A model generated the notes under the pieces. The model had not been told where the DNA came from. It searched no databases and saw only the letters and a list, made by a program, of their open reading frames with translations. From contig CM060734.1 in NCBI GenBank assembly GCA_030704615.1, forward strand, positions 55,630,042 through 55,694,041: a stretch of 64,000 nucleotides of DNA, given 5' to 3'. Of the stretch, positions 1 to 10,723 are shown piece by piece. The position numbers were made by a program, and so were the translations under genes. The stretch comes from Takakia lepidozioides (lineage: Eukaryota; Streptophyta; Takakiopsida; Takakiales; Takakiaceae). Position 1 is the stretch's first letter. Every line of letters starts with the position of its first letter.

Positions 1-310
1 GCAAAGAAGGTTCAAGTACCAGAATAGCAAAAGCAAGAACCAGGCTTTCTTTTGTAGCAAGGAAACGATACCAATAATAGTCGGGCTCATGGGTATGAAT
101 TCTCAGAGGCTCAAGCCTGACTCTTTCTTCCCCTTCTCAAGTATTTCAGGAAAATTTCTGCTTACACTCCTTTCTTTCGGAAATTCGTAACGCAGGGCAA
201 GGAACACGTGCAGTTCTTCACTGGGTCATACCTTACCCTACAAGTCTCTTGTCCCAAGCTCCGTGTTACGATCACAAGAACACATTCGAGAGGTTTTGTG
301 GGTGGGCAAT
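1..310. other. Sequence upstream of the F-box gene, no gene seen
   Basis: No coding segment, RNA gene or repeat was recognised. It may hold the promoter and 5' leader of the F-box gene beginning at 311. No convincing core promoter element could be fixed by eye. Confidence 0.4.
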
Positions 311-692
311 ATGGAGGAGGAGATTTGGAGCAGGCTCCCTTTGGAGTTAGTGATGGTAGTGTTGGCTTGTTTGCCATGTCCAAGTCTCGTTCGCTTGAAG
401 TCGGTTTGCAAGTTGTGGAACTCCCTCCCATCGACTACTTGTTTCCAACAACTCTGTCAGCACCTCCCTCTTCACCAACACTCCAATCTCTTGTTTTCAG
501 ACAGATGCCGCTGCCAAGATGGATACTGCCAAGATGTTTCCATGTTGTAGCCCCCACAACTCGGCGGTGGCACAAGATGGGCCCCAAACTCCCCAAGGAT
601 AATTTAGTATACGGAGTTCGTGCTGCAGATGGAGGCTTATTTTGCAGATTAATGGACGGCGACTTATTGATTGTGTTGATTGTGTTGAATCC

Positions 693-700
693 TCTGTTGA
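693..700 (+). repeat. Target-site duplication, left copy (TCTGTTGA)
   Basis: The 8-mer TCTGTTGA here is repeated exactly at 3891-3898, on the two sides of the retrotransposon in the F-box gene. Removing one copy plus the insert restores an open frame across the junction, which supports it as the true integration point. Confidence 0.85.
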
Positions 701-3700
701 CGTAGCCTGCAGATGCCCTCTGAATAGTGTAATCTCCCGAACAGTCTAGGTTTTGCAACAGAAAAACTAAGCTTGTGGAGAGCGCCCAGACATCCAACTA
801 CAGACATTTCCATGAACTGTAAAAGAAAGCACTGTAGTGTCACAGTGCATGGAGCAGCAATCCAGAGCATGTGAGCTTAAAACTAAACCTGCTCCTCCTC
901 AGAGCGCCAGACTGGGAGAAACGAGACCACGCCTTTGAAGGCAGACAAGCGTGGACACGAGAAGTACAATGAGCGGCGTCGCCGCCAGACCTCGGCGAGG
1001 CCTGCAGCGCCGCCAACTTAGTGGAGGTGTTGGCAGTAGCGACAGCGGTAGCAGCGCTAAGCGAGCAAGCGGCCACTGTGCAACAGTGGGCCCCACGCCG
1101 GTCAGGCGGCCTCGATCGGCTCGTCCCCCAGTTCGTTCAGCCCCGACGCCGTACAGGCAGCCAACTCCAGCCCTCACCACAACCCCTTTACTGTCTACTC
1201 CACCATCCTTGGCAGTTCGCTCCCCAGAGCAACGAGAGGTGTTGAACACAGCCGCAACTGCTCCTACTAGAAGACCTGCTCCTCTTGGAAGACCCCAATG
1301 CCAACGTACCCCTACCCCTAGCTCACATGTTCCTGATGCACACCAGAGTCCAAGCTCCAGACACCAAGTTCAAGAAGAGTCGTCATCTTCACAACGGTCT
1401 TCTCCACCGCTGATTCCAGGTTCTTCCATTGGCGCCCCACCGACCGAAGAACTCCCACAGTGTCTGTTGAGCCCTCCCCCACTGCGCCTCTCAAGTAGGG
1501 TTCGTGGTCCCACGCCAGTCACTTATCCTCCGGGTTCTCCATCCCATTCTCGGCAGCGGCTTCAAGGCAGCCCAACTCCTCTTGGTCATGAGCCTCTCCA
1601 CGTGCCTTCTTCTCCAGTTGTGCAGCCTGCATTGCCGACCCCATCACTCTTACCCCAACAGCAGGCGCCTCTCCCATCAGACCGTACCCCATGCCCAACT
1701 TGCGGTCGTCTTTTTGCGCGCATCAGAGGGCTTGCGCGACACCAGCGCACGTGTACGGCTCTTCATCAGTCCCACACAAATGGTACTTCTCCATTTTAGC
1801 CCAGTGTCTTGCACGCGCCACCTCCTGCCTCTGCTTGGTATTGGCTTTCAGCGCTAGATGTTCTGGGCGCATTTCAGCTAGGACTGCCAAGACCTCGTCT
1901 TTATACAAGAATTCCGGTGGCACTACGTCATGAGGTCCAACTGGCACTCCGTCTACCCTTAGACAGGCTGGCTCGTGATCCTGATGATATACCCGCATGG
2001 TATCTTTTCTTGTTATTTCCTCAGTGGTGTTTGGTTTTGCCCCCTCGTGGCGGTCAGTCAGGGCACAGAGAGACGCGCATCCGTCTTCGCCGTTTTTTTA
2101 TCTGGAGATTGGGAGAGTCTGCAAGATGAGTCGCAAATGTGCGGTGTGGTCTCCGTCCGGTCTCCCTGCAGATTTTGTCCTCCCTGCTCACTTCATTGCT
2201 CCGCCCAATGGCATCAGAATCCTAGGAGTCCCTTTTGGCACCACCCAGTTCACAACGTCCTTCTTGGAAGATGCACTCCACCAGGATGCCACCCACGCCG
2301 ATCTCCTTCCTAGGCTCGGAGATGTACAGGTAGCATATGAAATCTTGACCAAATGTTTCCTTCAGCGTCCCTCATATCTCTTGCGCACTGTTCCACCCAG
2401 CCCAGATTTCCTACACCTCTTATCTAGGTTTGATACTACCATGATACTATCTTCGGGAGATTGTTAGGACCAGGAGCTCTGGAGGGTGCTCAGGGACTTT
2501 TGCCACGACAGCAAGCCACCTTGCCCGTCTCTTTCGGTGGTGTGGGTCTTTTGTCCACTGTCACTACCGCCCCGTCAGCTTTCCTTGGCAGTTGGGCATT
2601 GGTGGCGCCAGCCCTCGCTTCACGATTTCTCTGTGACCATCGTCCCATCCTTATGGACGTCGTTGCACATGTCGACAGTGACATTTTATCCTTCCAGCAA
2701 CATCTCCGCTCTGCACGAGATCTTCTTCCGGCATCGGCGCGAGCATGTCTACCACCATTTGAGCAGTTGGTTGCTCAAGGCCACGACCATCTTTAGGAGT
2801 CCATTTCCGAGCGCGTGCACCGTCATTCCTTTTCCGGCATGCTCTCAAGTGCTTCTTCTGAGTTGCATCGAGCCTGACTTCTATCATGCGCAGGACCCGG
2901 AGCAGGGGCATGGTTGACAGCACGACCCACTATCGCACATTTTCGCCTCTCATCCCCTATTTTCACTACTGCGTTCCGCCTTCGACTCGGTTTGCCTCAT
3001 CCTTCGACATTGGGCCTTCAGCGCTGCATCTGTCTTCAGCCCATCGATGACCTTGCCATCCATCTCCTCTGCTGTCCATGTGGTGGTGAGCGCACTGCGT
3101 CTCATGATATGGTTCGCGATGCGGTGACATTTATTGCTCGGGAGGCAGGGTATCATGTACTGCGTGAGTAACCACATCTACGACCCACACTCACGTCCCA
3201 CTCTACACGCCGCCGTGTTGACATCGTCCTATCTAGAGATGGTTTGCGTACCTTAGCAGATGTCGTTCTCGCCGACCCCACTCGAGCGGATCTGCTATCT
3301 CGCGCAGCTACCACACCAGGCACGGCAGCCACTGTAGCAGCCCAGGCCAAGGAGCGCGACTACAACGATCGTCACCCCACCGACACATTTCTTCCACTGG
3401 CGGTCGAAATATTTGGCTCATTGCACCGGCACTTCGACGATTTCCTGCGGACATGTGCACATCATGCAGCCAAGAGCGGGTCCACTGGCATCCCACATAC
3501 CTCCGTCCTTGTCGCCTACTATCAACAACGTGTTTCAGTTGCTTTGCAGAGAACACAAGCCATCTCTATTTTGCATCGAGCTTATGTGGCTAGCTCCGCG
3601 TCATCTCGTCTTCCGCCTCTGCCTGACACTTTGCCTATCTCCTTGCCTGATCTCCTCCAAGCTGTTGGCTGGGAGGGTCGCTCTGCTTGAGTCGTTTACT

Positions 3701-3890
3701 ATAGCTTCTGTTTTCGTCGCTGATTGAGTAGCTTACTATAGCTTTTGTTTTTTTCTCTAGCTGAGTAGCTTACAATAGCTTTTTGTTTTCTTCTCTTGTT
3801 TCTTGTTCCTCCCCCCGCTTTTTGGGAACTTCACATCATATGCACGTTCACCCATTGTACATGTTGTAAATAAAGTCTTACAGGGTTTCA
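701..3890 (+). mobile_element. Defective non-LTR retrotransposon with zinc finger and restriction-like endonuclease-type C-terminus
   Basis: The element is about 3.19 kb. The 951-1799 frame is Pro/Ser-rich and ends in a C2HC zinc finger (CPTCGRLF...ARHQRTC, about 1692-1754). Next, in a second frame (1909-2120), comes an N-terminal RT-region block (PAWYLFLLFPQWCLVLPPRGG). It is followed directly by a post-catalytic block (RILGVPFGT, then SYLLRTVPPSPDFLHLLSRFD, 2170-2455). The fingers/palm with the catalytic YxDD is missing, so a large internal deletion is inferred. Then comes SFGGVGLLS (about 2540). A Cys/His cluster (CICLQP...IHLLCCPCGGERTASHD) lies at 3030-3110, and RRVDIVL...LADVVLADP at 3210-3275. 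The last two resemble the CCHC knuckle plus PD-(D/E)XK nuclease of R2-like elements. Several frameshifts are present. An AATAAA-type signal lies at about 3868, and there is no poly(A) tail. The non-LTR call is firm; the clade is tentative. Confidence 0.8.
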
Positions 3891-3898
3891 TCTGTTGA
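3891..3898 (+). repeat. Target-site duplication, right copy (TCTGTTGA)
   Basis: Exact match to 693-700, on the far side of the inserted retrotransposon. F-box coding sequence continues immediately after it. Confidence 0.85.
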
Positions 3899-4448
3899 AC
3901 ACTTCTAGACAATTGCCTGCCCTGCCTCACGACAATTCAACATATTTTTACGTGGAAGAAGTAAGTATGATTGTGGATAGATGCAGCAACACCTACAAGG
4001 TCCTTGTGATGTCAACCGACTACTACCTAGTAGGTGTGTGGACTACAGTTGCTGCACGGATGCTTGACTTTGGTGGACATGCTCTCTATGTTCGACTTGT
4101 AGAGAGTGAGGGGCGCCTCGTGCTGCTTGGGCCGCCTCGCTATCAAAATCAGCCCTCACCAACAGTCTGTGTGTGGGAGTTGAAAGTTTCTACAACGAGT
4201 GCAGAGTGGCTGGAGATTGCAAAAACTGAGATTGCAGGAACTAGTTTCGTCATGATTTTCACTTTCAAGTGGTGAGCCATGACAATCTCTTATTCATGTG
4301 GACCAGACCCAATAAAGTACTTGTGATGTATGACATGAAGCAACACACATGGACATCCACTGGATTTCCAGGTGATTTCCGAACGAGGCCCAGCTACACG
4401 CAAATTTTTGGTTTGGTTGGCGGTCTTAGTTTTGGTGCAAAAGTCTAG

Positions 4449-5785
4449 ACAAGCTTTTCTTTTGTTTTAGAACATGTTCCAATTGCATCGGAGTGCAAGA
4501 AACCGGGAGACTTGTATGGCTTCTTTTTTCCCTTGCCTTGTTGGGCTGCCATGAGCCATGTGCTTGGTGCAGAAAGAGATTAGTTTCTCAAAAGTCGTGG
4601 TGGGGCAAGATTAGAATATGCAGCCTGCATATTGATGTGATGAAGTTGGTTGTCCCTTATGTGCTCATAACTCTTGAAAGCCTCCTAACCAGTACCGAAC
4701 ATTAGTATACTGGCATCATACTGGCATCATTGTACTCTGAAACTACATCTCGTTTAGTCATTTTGTCCAACACTTCTTGCACACTTCCATAAGGTCTTAT
4801 TAGCTATTCACCAAGGAGCTTTGAACCATGGAGATACTATGTGTAGTACCCTTGCCATCTCTACTGAAGGAAGGACAAAGGACATGTGGAACAACAACAA
4901 AAATGCTTGAATGCAGCATAAATTGAGTGGAGCCGTAGCGATGAGCTGGTTTTCCTCTTAGCCCATGTGTGTGCTTGTACCTGAAAGGAAACTACATCAA
5001 GGCACCGTGCATTAGGTCAGCTTATTGAACACAACGAAAGGTTTAGATGAGGTTGGTTTTCTATGATCAGCATGGAGCTTGGTACACAAGTCTGAGAATG
5101 TACAGTGACAGTTGATGTAGGCTTGAACATAATTTTCAGCACAATCGGTTCCTGTTAGATATGCCTCCCTACAATTCCGACAACAAACCATAAAGCCAAG
5201 AATTTTCAGCAAAGTGAAGGACAGATACCTTCTCTTGCCCTGCCACAGGGTTCAACAACTAGTCATGCACTCAAGCCATTGGAGTGGACACGCCCGTGAT
5301 GGAGGTGCATGCTTTCCATGAAAAGGCTTACAAAAGTGTTTGGATGTTACTTCAGCCCTACAAATCACCCTCTTCCTTTTCTCTCCAAAATGGGCCTGGG
5401 GTCTGCCACCAGACTGAGAAAAGCAGGATCACTAGAACCAGGGGAACCAGGACAGTAGCAGTGGTGGAGGTTATGATAATGAAGGCACAGAAGACATCCT
5501 GAACACAACTGGCATGAACAATCATGCCATTCAAGCGAAGGAGATAAACGCTAGTTTTTTGCGCAGTTTGATGTACCAATGAATACCTCCAGATCTCCTA
5601 ACCACATCGAATCGAGTACCAGAAGATTGCTGGATATAGTCTAGTTGAACTTGGTAGGGATGCTGGATGTACTCCATTAAACATCTCCATGTTTCTTCGA
5701 TCAAACTACCAAACTATCACCATTTGAACCAACTACGAAGAAAAGCTCTCTTCTCTCCACTCATTTAGAGTTACGCTAGCAGTAG
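4449..5785. other. Intergenic, no gene recognised
   Basis: This follows the last recognisable F-box sequence. Only short unrelated open frames are present. The first few hundred bases could be remnant F-box C-terminus or 3' UTR. Nothing else could be identified. Confidence 0.4.
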
Positions 5786-6060
5786 ATTGCCGATGTCCAC
5801 TGCCCCTCTTTGCCCCTCTTTGTTCCTATTCCTTCAGGCAGCTGTATGTCATGGATGCTGGCCTATGTACATGAAAAATGGTCCTTGTCTTCACTTAGAA
5901 ATTGCTCACTGTCTCAGCCTCCTTTTGGGGCAGTTAGGGATTGCTAAGGCTGACCATAATCCACTTCATGAATATGATTTTGAAGTAGTACATAAGCCTG
6001 GAAGACTACACATCACAGCAGATCACCTGTCAAGAATTACCACATCCTTTGCATTTATAA
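5786..6060 (+). mobile_element. Ty3/gypsy retrotransposon fragment (RNase H end of pol)
   Basis: One frame carries YDFEVVHKPGRLHITADHLS at about 5970-6035. This is the conserved junction after the RNase H domain of Ty3/gypsy polyproteins (consensus ydFeV.hrPG..n..ADaLSR). The preceding residues only loosely match RNase H, and the usual HQAL-type stretch is replaced by DHNPLHE, suggesting an internal deletion. No integrase, protease or LTR was seen nearby. It is a decayed, truncated insertion. Confidence 0.75.
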
Positions 6061-9000
6061 TGATTTGGAGGTCCATCGTATGCGACAGGTTGCTCAAGGA
6101 AGCCTTCGCCTGTGCACAAGGATACAAAGGAATATCCACAAAGCCAGGACGATTATGCGAAAAGAAGTTTGAAGTCTTTCGAGAATGCGCAGTCTTTCCT
6201 GCACTTCGTGAAACAGTTGTGCACAACTGTGAACCTTCAATGAAACTTTGATGTGTTTGTGGAGGCTTTGAATCCTGCCTTTCTTCCTCCTGGATGGGAT
6301 ATCTCTCACAGGTTCACGATATTCTGTACTCTTCAGATCTGTGTTCTAGGGTCTAACTTGATTTGCCATGTGACTTGTGGCCAGTTTATCTTTGAGTGTT
6401 GGTTATTTTCCGGATGTTCGATGCATTGTATCTCATTTATACTCTGGCCAGCCAAGCTGATGAGGGTGGGCAGGACAAAAGCCACACTTACGTTGACCTC
6501 CAGCCACATTCCAGCCATATGACATTTATCTGACTAGCTAATATAGAGAAAGAGTGTAGTTGTTTTGATAGTAGGATGTTGCAGCTTATTGGGTTGCGCA
6601 AATTGTTTACAGTGGACGGCCCGAATTTGGTGATTACAAAGCGGAGTCTGAAGGAATGAAGATAGTTTTGCACACTGGCATCAGATGGTTTTTGAACCTG
6701 CCAGCATTGCTCCAAGACTAGCATCAGAAGACAACCGAAAACTGGAGCTCAAGTTTGCTTGGTATGGCTGGGCATGTCTTGCCTGCTCCACAGAAGCCGC
6801 TAAGTTATGTATGATTGGTTTGAGCACCCTTTGCTAGAAAGATAGTGCATGAACATACCAACATGCGGGGAAGCTGGTTGATATTCATCACAATGACTGT
6901 AGCTGATTCCTATTGATGTGTGAATTTCCTCTGATTGTCATGTAGAGTTTCCTATTGCCTTCACATGTTTCACTGGGTTAGAACATCACAGTCAGTAATT
7001 GTCAAGGTGTGTGCTATTGACTGACTCTCTAAATGGCTTCTGATTTAACCTGAATGCTCTTTGGTTTAAAAGGACCTCCAAGTTTTGAGCTTTAGTGCAA
7101 TTTGTGACCTGGGGTTTCTTGCCCAGCTCTCCCTTGCTATCTAAGGAATTGTAGTATGGTTTCATCATATATTGGCATCATCTGTTTTCGACATTGATTG
7201 AGCACAGCAACTGCCCAAGAGCAAGACATAGCACCGTGGAACTCCTTGGGAACCAGGGCCAGAAGGTTCCAATCCATTTTTTAATAGATTGGTCAAGATA
7301 TCAAGTGGTTGATGGTGTAGACTCGCCTGAAATTTGACAAGGAACTGCCCCGGTTCTGCTTGCGGCACAGTCATTATGTGTGGGCTTCTTACGGTGCAAC
7401 TTATAAGGTCAAATACTCTTCTTAGTTGGAAATGTGGGTACTTGTTGTGATCGTCCATTCCAGTAGGTTTCTATATGGGTCGATTGTAACATACAAGGCT
7501 GACAACCTTAAGTACTGTCAGCTTCAAACTGTCAATAGATCTTATCTTGCAGCCAATCAGCTTTTCAGTACAAGTGGAGAGGGAGAACATATATTTGCTG
7601 GTTTGGGGATTATCTTCTACACTCTCTCATTGTTATAAGGCCTCCTGCTAACTTGAACTCGCTCTCCTATCAGTGAAGCTGGAACCAGAATCTAAGAATA
7701 AAGGAATAGTGTGTCCACATTTTCGTACTTGATGCCAGCTGAGATTTCTCAGTACAACCACCAGGGGTGGGTCTGCTGCAGATTTGTGCTAAGTCGAGTG
7801 CTCAAGTTGAGACAACCTCACCATAAATTATAATATAAATCAAAACAACCTCCTCATTTTTGGGTCACAGATCTAGCCCTCTCAGTGTTGTTGCTGAATT
7901 CCTGGACATGCTAGACATCACCCTGTGGATTGCAGTGGACCAGCTAGCTTTTGTCGAAGACAACAAGGCTGCACCTTAATTGGCTGTACATACCACGAGG
8001 TGATAGAAGTTTTGTTACACAAACTGACGATTTTGTTTGAATGAGTTATGATCACTCTGTAGATTGTACCTACGGAACCTCCGAGGGCCATTATAGATGC
8101 TCAACTAGGCAAGTAGTTTCATCAAGCATTCACGAGAAGGTAGTGGAGCATTTTAACAGCCTTCACAATGTTGGATGCTTTCATAAGGATGATCGAATGT
8201 AGGAACTGGATTGGTGGGAGCTTCAGCTTAATTGCGGGGATGTAATAAGGGAGCTGCAGATAAGGGTGGATGAAGCTACTTGCACAATGGTTGCTTCCTG
8301 CTTCAGACCTTTCGATGCGGGCTGCCATTGCCTCATCCTCTGTTGGTAGTTGGACAGATATCTTACCAAGAAGTTGCAAATATCTTTCCTGTCGACAGTA
8401 TCCCTACCACTGGCTGCATTCAAGACCAAGGACATGGGTGTTTGACCAGTGCCGCTCTCCTGCACTCGGTCTAAATTGATGCTGTGTTTTGTGTGATTTT
8501 GATGCACTCTTCCTTTCTAGATGAATTGCCAACTTTTGCATATCCATTCTCTTCATTCAACTGTGTGGGGCCCGGGGGCTGCAACTTAGTGGATAAAGGG
8601 GAGACAAATGGAGGAAGTAAGAACAGGTACCGTGAATCTCACATTCCAGGATATGGAATCCATCCCAAGGTTTCTGTTCTGTCCATAGGTTAAAACATCT
8701 GTACTGGCAGAAATGTCGAATACCATCATCACCATCCTTAGACATCAGCATCTCAACTACCTGCCCTCCATGGGGCCCATGTCCTAATAAGGATTGCTTG
8801 TGTGTGGCTCTATGAGTAACCCTCTACCGTAGTATCTTTGGCACACCTGGGCTCCTCTGCTTCTTCATCTTCTCCTTGCTGACCTTCTAAATCTCTGTGC
8901 CGGCAGTGCTAAGAAGGCTTCACTGCCTCTTAGCCCTTCAGTCTTCTTCCTCACCTGATTTTGCACTAGCATTCACCAGTTTCAACTCCCAGAGTCCACC

Positions 9001-10723
9001 ACTCTCCTGGCAAAGAGAGGGACCCCAGACTCATCGCAATCTGACGCTTGTGTTGCTCAGCAGCACGATGTGCAATTTCATGGCAATCCACACAAAGAAG
9101 CACAATGTAATTTTGATCTGGAAATTGGAGATATCACCAAGTAGGTGCCCAGAAATGTGAATCTGCAGGGCATTCACAGATGCAAAATCCACACAAAAAA
9201 TCATGGTCAAACCTGTATTTTGGGTATAATTTTGAGCGGGCAATCCACAATATAATTTTGTTATAATCTACCAATTCCAACGGTGGATCTTCCTGATTTT
9301 CTGTGGGTAGATAGATGTGGTAGTTAGGAATCTATTTGTAAGGTTCAAATTTCTGGATGATTCAGGGTAATAAGATAGAGCCTAGGACAGGCAGGTATGT
9401 ACAATTTTGGGGGTGGCCCACCAAATTAGGCAGTTATCGACATAGCCACAAAATAGATACATAAATATTTTGACATGAAAGCCCCTGTGGGGCCAGGCCC
9501 CATACTATACTCCTAATAAAAATCTGAGGGCCTCTGTCACTTAAGAATAAAATTGAGAAAAAACCAAAGCCCATGGTACCCGTCCCTTGCCCATAGGCCC
9601 AGTCCGGCCTCCGAGTGAGTATGTAGAGCAGTTTCATTCGGCCCTGATTCTAGAGTGGTCCAGGAATTACTGTGGCCCAGGAATTAGAGTGAGGCGCTTA
9701 TGTAATAAGGCCACGTGTAATTGGCCAAATTATAGGAGGAATTGGCCAAACTTAGAATAGGGAGTCTTGTAAGGTTGACATCTGTCCAGGGCCTTCTAGA
9801 AGGGTCCCAAGGTCGGCGTCCTGGAAGGGTCCCAATGAGAATCGGAGCTCCTGCAACTGTCCCGGGGAATATCTATGGTCCGAAGACTTTCCGCTATACA
9901 TACATTTCCTTCTTCTGTTTCACGTGAAGCATAGTAGATCATAGCAGGCTTCTCCTCCGCAGTAGTACACGCAGCTTGACAAAGCTCTCATCGTGATCAG
10001 GCCTCGGGAAGTGATAGCAGGTCCTTGTGCAGGCCGTTTTGAAACAAAGGCTGTAGGCAGCGTCTTCAGAGATCGACAGAATGAGGCTAGACTCGACTAG
10101 CTTCATCGTCTTTGGTAGTGTGTAATTTTCTCCTGCTCGATGGTGGGCATGCTCAATCTGTATCTTCATTGTGTGATGACTGTTTGTATTCTTCAGTTAG
10201 AAACAAAAGTTTCTTATTTGCAGCTTGAAAGACCATTCAATTCTTGTCTTGAATCCTTCATACCTCGGCCAGAGCTGGTGGAATATCCATCTCCTAAGTC
10301 CGTCTGCATGATGCCTTCTGTGTGTATCTATTATGATCTACTCGAATAGTTGAAGCTCGAGGCATGAAACGGGGCAATTTTCATTTGGCTGCTTTTCACT
10401 GACGTCTTCTGATCTCTTTCTGGTGGTGAATTTTAAGTGGCTTACGGTCATGGTAGTCGTCATGAGCTGATTAGCTTTCCAACTCTAAATCTGGTTAAGG
10501 ACAATATACATATATTCTCAATGCATAGGAACCGACATGTTCTTCGTGATTTCTTACCGTCGACTTTTGAGATGGAAGGTTCATGTACAGGAGGCAGAGG
10601 GAATGACATTGGATACAGTAGTAGTAACAATCACAGAGTTGAATCACCAAGATATATATGATACTGTCGACGAAAATGGATTCAGAGTGCCCTATAGTGC
10701 GAATATGTAGAAGTGTAAAATCC
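6061..10723. other. Long gene-poor stretch upstream of the receptor kinase
   Basis: No gene, RNA or tandem array could be supported here. Open frames are short and lack recognisable motifs; examples are the minus-strand frames at 7165-7458 and 9939-10169. The part nearest 10.7 kb presumably holds the promoter of the receptor kinase. Old transposon remnants beyond recognition are likely, but this is inference. Confidence 0.35.

Larger units (their letters stand above)
311..4448 (+). pseudogene. F-box/kelch-type protein gene, interrupted by a retrotransposon and frameshifted
   Basis: An intact protein of this family would be the substrate-recognition subunit of an SCF ubiquitin ligase. From ATG 311 there is a clear F-box (EEEIWSRLPLELVMVVLACL, then SVCKLWNSL). 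The frame is lost between about 490 and 530. It resumes one frame over with WILPRCFHVV, RRWHKMG and a glycine-rich AADGGLFCRL stretch up to VLNPLL at about 700. The C-terminal half resumes at 3892-3894 (NTSRQLPALPHD, SMIVDRCSNTYKV, VCVWELK). It shifts frame again near 4250-4272 and ends with VSHDNLLFMWTRP and YDMKQHTW, stopping at 4446-4448. The two halves join in frame if 701-3890 and one copy of the 8-bp duplication are removed. That shows this was one gene hit by the element. The two frameshifts mean it is dead even without the insertion. The family call is firm; orthology (At5g15710-like) is a guess. Confidence 0.85.

Noticed and set aside
951-1799. 282-codon frame as an independent zinc-finger gene
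   Set aside because: It lies inside the inserted retrotransposon, and the zinc finger fits the element's N-terminal domain.
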